Below, one piece after another: positions 5,120 through 7,365 of a DNA stretch of 7,365 bases. The stretch is taken from contig CAVFFZ010000036.1 of NCBI GenBank assembly GCA_963621995.1, positions 1-7,365 of the forward strand, given 5' to 3'. The stretch's first letter is position 1, and each line of letters begins with the position of its first letter. The stretch comes from UMGS1663 sp963621995 (GTDB lineage Bacteria; Bacillota; Clostridia; TANB77; CAG-508). The translations under genes were made by a program, and so were the position numbers. The notes under the pieces were generated by a model that did no database searches, was not told where the DNA came from, and saw only the letters and a program-made list of their open reading frames with translations.

Positions 5120-5746
5120 ATGAAAAAATGTATAGTTATCTATACAGAAGGCGAAACTGACGAGGAATTTTATGATAAAGTATTATGTACTATAAAAAGC
5201 AAAATACCAGATAACAAATTTAGAATTGATGCATTAAAGAAATCATGTATAAAAGGAATTTCCAAATTTCAAAAGAAAATAGTAAATAAATTTGTAAAAG
5301 AAGTTGTAACTAATTATGGCAAAGAATATGAAATAATAGTTTTTTTATGTTATGATACAGATGTATTTGAATTTGGTGTTCACCCACCAGTAGATAGAGC
5401 AAAATTAGAAACTGATCTAAAAAATTCTGGAGCATCTAAAGTTATTCATTTAAAAGCTAGAAAATCTATTGAAGACTTTTTTATATATGATTTAGATGGA
5501 ATTGCTAGTTTCTTAAAAATAAAAAAGCCTACATCTTTAAAAGGTTCAACTGGATTAGAAAAATTAGAAAAACTATTTCTAAAAGGTAATAGAATTTATC
5601 AAAAAGGACATAAATGTGCTGGCTTTATATCATCTTTAGATATGAATGTTATATTTCCTAATATATGTTCAGAAATAAGACCCTTATGTACAGAATTAGG
5701 TTTAGAACAAAACTGTTCTTCTTGTAAAAAGGATATCTCAAAATAG
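5120..5746 (+). CDS. Small TOPRIM-like protein, likely effector partner of the ATPase
   Basis: The 208-residue protein opens with a TOPRIM-like fold: a beta strand and YTEGETDEEFY (E10 as likely metal ligand), then IIVFLCYDTD at 72-81 (D79 and D81, the DxD motif), then KARKSIEDFF at 112-121. TOPRIM nucleases use this Glu plus DxD set to bind Mg2+ and cut nucleic acid. In RloB, AbiLii and AriB the same fold is encoded beside an ABC ATPase. The C-terminus has C183, C190, C199 and C202, a possible zinc site. It begins 4 nt after the ATPase stop with no clear Shine-Dalgarno, so translation is probably coupled to the ATPase. The stop lies inside the loop of the terminator at 5732-5763. The most likely role is a nuclease or toxin released by ATPase sensing of phage. 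Subfamily and target are unknown; this is not a full match to any named system I can confirm. Confidence 0.75.
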   Translation: MKKCIVIYTEGETDEEFYDKVLCTIKSKIPDNKFRIDALKKSCIKGISKFQKKIVNKFVKEVVTNYGKEYEIIVFLCYDTDVFEFGVHPPVDRAKLETDLKNSGASKVIHLKARKSIEDFFIYDLDGIASFLKIKKPTSLKGSTGLEKLEKLFLKGNRIYQKGHKCAGFISSLDMNVIFPNICSEIRPLCTELGLEQNCSSCKKDISK

Positions 5747-5763
5747 TATGAGATATCTTTTTT
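5732..5763 (+). terminator. Rho-independent terminator of the ATPase/TOPRIM operon
   Basis: GATATCTCA (5732-5740) and TGAGATATC (5749-5757) form a perfect 9-bp stem with an 8-nt loop and are followed by six T residues. The TOPRIM gene's stop codon (5744-5746) is in the loop. It separates the cargo operon from the integrase, which has its own promoter. Confidence 0.85.
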
Positions 5764-5789
5764 ACTTGCATTTTGTTAACTATTATGAT
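5761..5789 (+). promoter_or_regulatory. Integrase promoter
   Basis: A -35-like TTTACT (5761-5766), a 17-nt spacer and the -10 box TATGAT (5784-5789) predict a start near 5796. One GTTAAC palindrome lies in the spacer and the other just after the predicted start. The -35 overlaps the T tract of the preceding terminator, so the integrase is insulated from the cargo operon. Confidence 0.55.
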
Positions 5790-5809
5790 ACCATATTATT
5801 AGTTAACAA
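5773..5809. promoter_or_regulatory. Paired GTTAAC palindromes (operator candidate 2)
   Basis: TTGTTAACTA (5773-5782) and TAGTTAACAA (5800-5809) are exact reverse complements and are 27 bp apart centre to centre, the same distance as the pair at 930-966. The second copy is identical to 957-966. They bracket the integrase -10 box, an arrangement expected for a repressor operator. Confidence 0.65.
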
Positions 5810-5858
5810 TTATACTCTCCCAACCATTAATTAACTTGAAAGGAGGTGAAACAGAGTA

Positions 5859-7046
5859 ATGGCCGGGAGTATTGAAAAAAGAGGCAAAAATAGTTACAGG
5901 TTAATAGTTTGTCATGGTTTTAATTTAGACGGAAAACCTATACGTCATACTAAAACAGTTCACGGAACTAAAGCTCAAGCTAAAATTGAACTTGCAAAGT
6001 TTGTTGCTGAAGTAGAACAAGGAACAGTTATTGAGGGTAAGTCTATAACATTTAAAGAATTTACTGAAATATGGAAAAGAGATTATGGTTCTAGAGAATT
6101 AGCACCTTCTACCTATAGAAGATACTTAGGAATGTTAGAATCAAGAATATTACCTTATCTTGGGCATTTTAAACTAGATAAAATCAAGCCTACTGATATA
6201 ATGAAATTTTACGACATGTTAGATAAAGATACGCAAATAAGACGTGTTAAATGTAATAATGGTTATAGAACATTAAAACCTTTATCTCAAAAAACTATAT
6301 TAGAGCACCATAGATTAATTCGTGCAATGCTTCATAGAGCTGTATATTGGCAATTATTATTTTCTAATCCTTGTGAAAGAGTTCAACCACCGAAAAGTAA
6401 AAAGCCAAAAAGAAGATATTATGATGATGAACAATGTAAAGTTCTCCTTTCAAATCTTAATGAACTATCTGTAGATGACATTAAATATAAAACAGCAATA
6501 ACTTTAACATTGTTTACTGGTGTAAGACTTGGTGAACTTATGGGATTAGAATGGTCTGATATTGACTTTACAAATGGAATCGTTAGTATTAATAAGTCAA
6601 GCCAATATTTAGCTGATAAAGGTGTATTTACTAAAACACCTAAAACAGAAAGTTCTATTAGAGAAGTAGCAATTCCTGATTTTGTTGTTTCTTTACTTGA
6701 GGATTATAGATTATGGTATGAAATGCAAAAATCAATTTACGGCGAATTATGGACGAATTCAGATAGGTTGTTTGTTCAGTCAGATGGTAAGCCTATGCAT
6801 CCATCAACTATTAGTAAATGGTTTGTCAAATTTGTTAAAAATATTGGACTACCTGTAATTAATTTTCACGGTTTAAGGCATACAAATGCTACTTTGCTAA
6901 TATCGCAAAATATAGATGTAGCAGTTGTTGCTGCAAGATTAGGTCATGCACAAATTACCACAACATTTAATTTTTATGTGCATCCTATCATTTCCCACAA
7001 TAAAAGTGCAGGAAATGTATTACAAAATTTATTAATATCAAACTAA
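5859..7046 (+). CDS. int: Phage/ICE-type tyrosine integrase
   Basis: This 395-residue site-specific recombinase has full family length. An AP2-like arm-binding domain occupies about 1-55 (GSIEKRGKNSYRL, then HTKTVHGTKAQA). The core-binding SAM-like domain spans about 63-170 (SITFKEFTEIWKRDY to FSNPCERV). The catalytic domain is about 185-375. All active-site residues are visible: R223 in TGVRLGE, a Lys in TKTPKTESS (K259 or K262), H337 and R340 in HGLRH, H363 in LGHAQITTT and nucleophile Y373 in FNFYVH. It would cut and rejoin attachment sites through a 3'-phosphotyrosine link. The ATG follows AGGAGGTGA (5841-5849) with a 9-nt spacer. It reads toward the tRNA-fMet 3' end about 240 bp away, the usual geometry for an integrase next to its tRNA attachment site. 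Its promoter carries the paired GTTAAC sites. The gene looks intact. Confidence 0.95.
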   Translation: MAGSIEKRGKNSYRLIVCHGFNLDGKPIRHTKTVHGTKAQAKIELAKFVAEVEQGTVIEGKSITFKEFTEIWKRDYGSRELAPSTYRRYLGMLESRILPYLGHFKLDKIKPTDIMKFYDMLDKDTQIRRVKCNNGYRTLKPLSQKTILEHHRLIRAMLHRAVYWQLLFSNPCERVQPPKSKKPKRRYYDDEQCKVLLSNLNELSVDDIKYKTAITLTLFTGVRLGELMGLEWSDIDFTNGIVSINKSSQYLADKGVFTKTPKTESSIREVAIPDFVVSLLEDYRLWYEMQKSIYGELWTNSDRLFVQSDGKPMHPSTISKWFVKFVKNIGLPVINFHGLRHTNATLLISQNIDVAVVAARLGHAQITTTFNFYVHPIISHNKSAGNVLQNLLISN

Positions 7047-7093
7047 AAACTACTTTTTTCAATAAATCACAAAATTACTTTGTCGGAAATAGA

Positions 7094-7136
7094 ATCAGTA
7101 AAAAGCAATTTATAAATTTCCATGTTTTTTACTGAT
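7094..7136. repeat. Perfect 11-bp inverted repeat after the integrase
   Basis: ATCAGTAAAAA (7094-7104) and TTTTTACTGAT (7126-7136) are perfect reverse complements around 21 nt, which itself contains the palindrome AATTTATAAATT. It could be a weak bidirectional terminator for the integrase or a recombination protein site. Stem GC is low, so terminator strength is uncertain. Confidence 0.6.
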
Positions 7137-7173
7137 ATACATAGTCTTTTGAGGAATCAAAAAGTTAAAATAC

Positions 7174-7193
7174 TTCCCAATTATTCCCCAATT
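7174..7193. repeat. Tandem TTCCC(C)AATT direct repeats, possible integrase arm sites
   Basis: TTCCCAATT (7174-7182) is followed by TTCCCCAATT (7184-7193), so the GC-containing cores recur at about one helical turn. They lie between the integrase and the tRNA, where arm-type sites for the integrase N-terminal domain are expected. Role inferred from position only. Confidence 0.4.
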
Positions 7194-7244
7194 TGACATA
7201 AGAATGCCATTTCAAAGCATTATCGTAAACTAATTGGAGAATAT

Positions 7245-7278
7245 AAAAAATCGCTACAACTTAGATAGCTGTAACGAT
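7245..7278 (-). terminator. Terminator of the tRNA-fMet transcript
   Basis: Read on the minus strand, ATCGTTACA (7278-7270) pairs with TGTAGCGAT (7258-7250), nine pairs with one G-U and an 11-nt loop, then six T residues (7250-7245). It begins 8 bp after the tRNA CCA end. If the element integrated at the tRNA 3' end, this terminator lies on the element side of the junction. Confidence 0.75.
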
Positions 7279-7285
7279 ATAAGTT

Positions 7286-7361
<76 letters not shown>

Positions 7362-7365
7362 ATAT

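Noticed and set aside
5811..5816. TATACT as the integrase -10 box
   Set aside because: No acceptable -35 lies 16-18 nt upstream. TATGAT at 5784-5789 with TTTACT at 5761-5766 fits better.

Overview
This is AT-rich, low-GC Firmicutes DNA, most likely from a Clostridia-type anaerobe. Strong AGGAGG ribosome binding sites, sigma-A-type promoters and A/T-heavy codons support that; the species cannot be read from the window. It looks like the right-hand end of an integrative element (prophage remnant, ICE or small genomic island) inserted at the 3' end of an initiator tRNA-fMet gene (7286-7361, minus). A phage-type tyrosine integrase (5859-7046) ends about 240 bp from the tRNA. The other end of the element is outside the window.

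Layout: (1) 1-887, leftward: the first codons of an unidentified gene, then a shortened phage replisome-organizer protein, then a small excisionase-like HTH protein. (2) 888-1057: a compact control region with back-to-back overlapping promoters and two GTTAAC palindromes placed symmetrically around them. (3) 1058-2332, rightward: a DUF6076-like protein with a C-terminal four-cysteine motif. (4) A bidirectional terminator at 2366-2396. (5) 2395-3686, leftward: a consensus promoter, a roughly 130-nt leader able to fold, a small DUF3892-like protein and a 303-residue protein of unknown function. (6) 3778-5763, rightward: a promoter, an OLD/AbiL/RloA-like ABC ATPase, a tightly linked small TOPRIM-like protein and a terminator. 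(7) 5761-7046: the integrase, with its own promoter flanked by the same GTTAAC pair at the same 27-bp spacing. (8) 7047-7361: inverted and direct repeats that may serve recombination, the tRNA terminator and the tRNA.

Working model (inference): the xis-like/replication promoter, the rightward promoter of the DUF6076-like gene and the integrase promoter answer to one regulator through GTTAAC sites. This would coordinate excision, replication and cargo expression. The central block, 1058-5746, reads as cargo placed between the xis/rep module and int. Its best functional candidate is the ATPase plus TOPRIM pair, whose architecture matches two-gene anti-phage systems such as AbiL, RloAB and PARIS, though its Walker A motif is atypical. 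The structured leader with the DUF3892-like and 303-residue genes is the least explained part.
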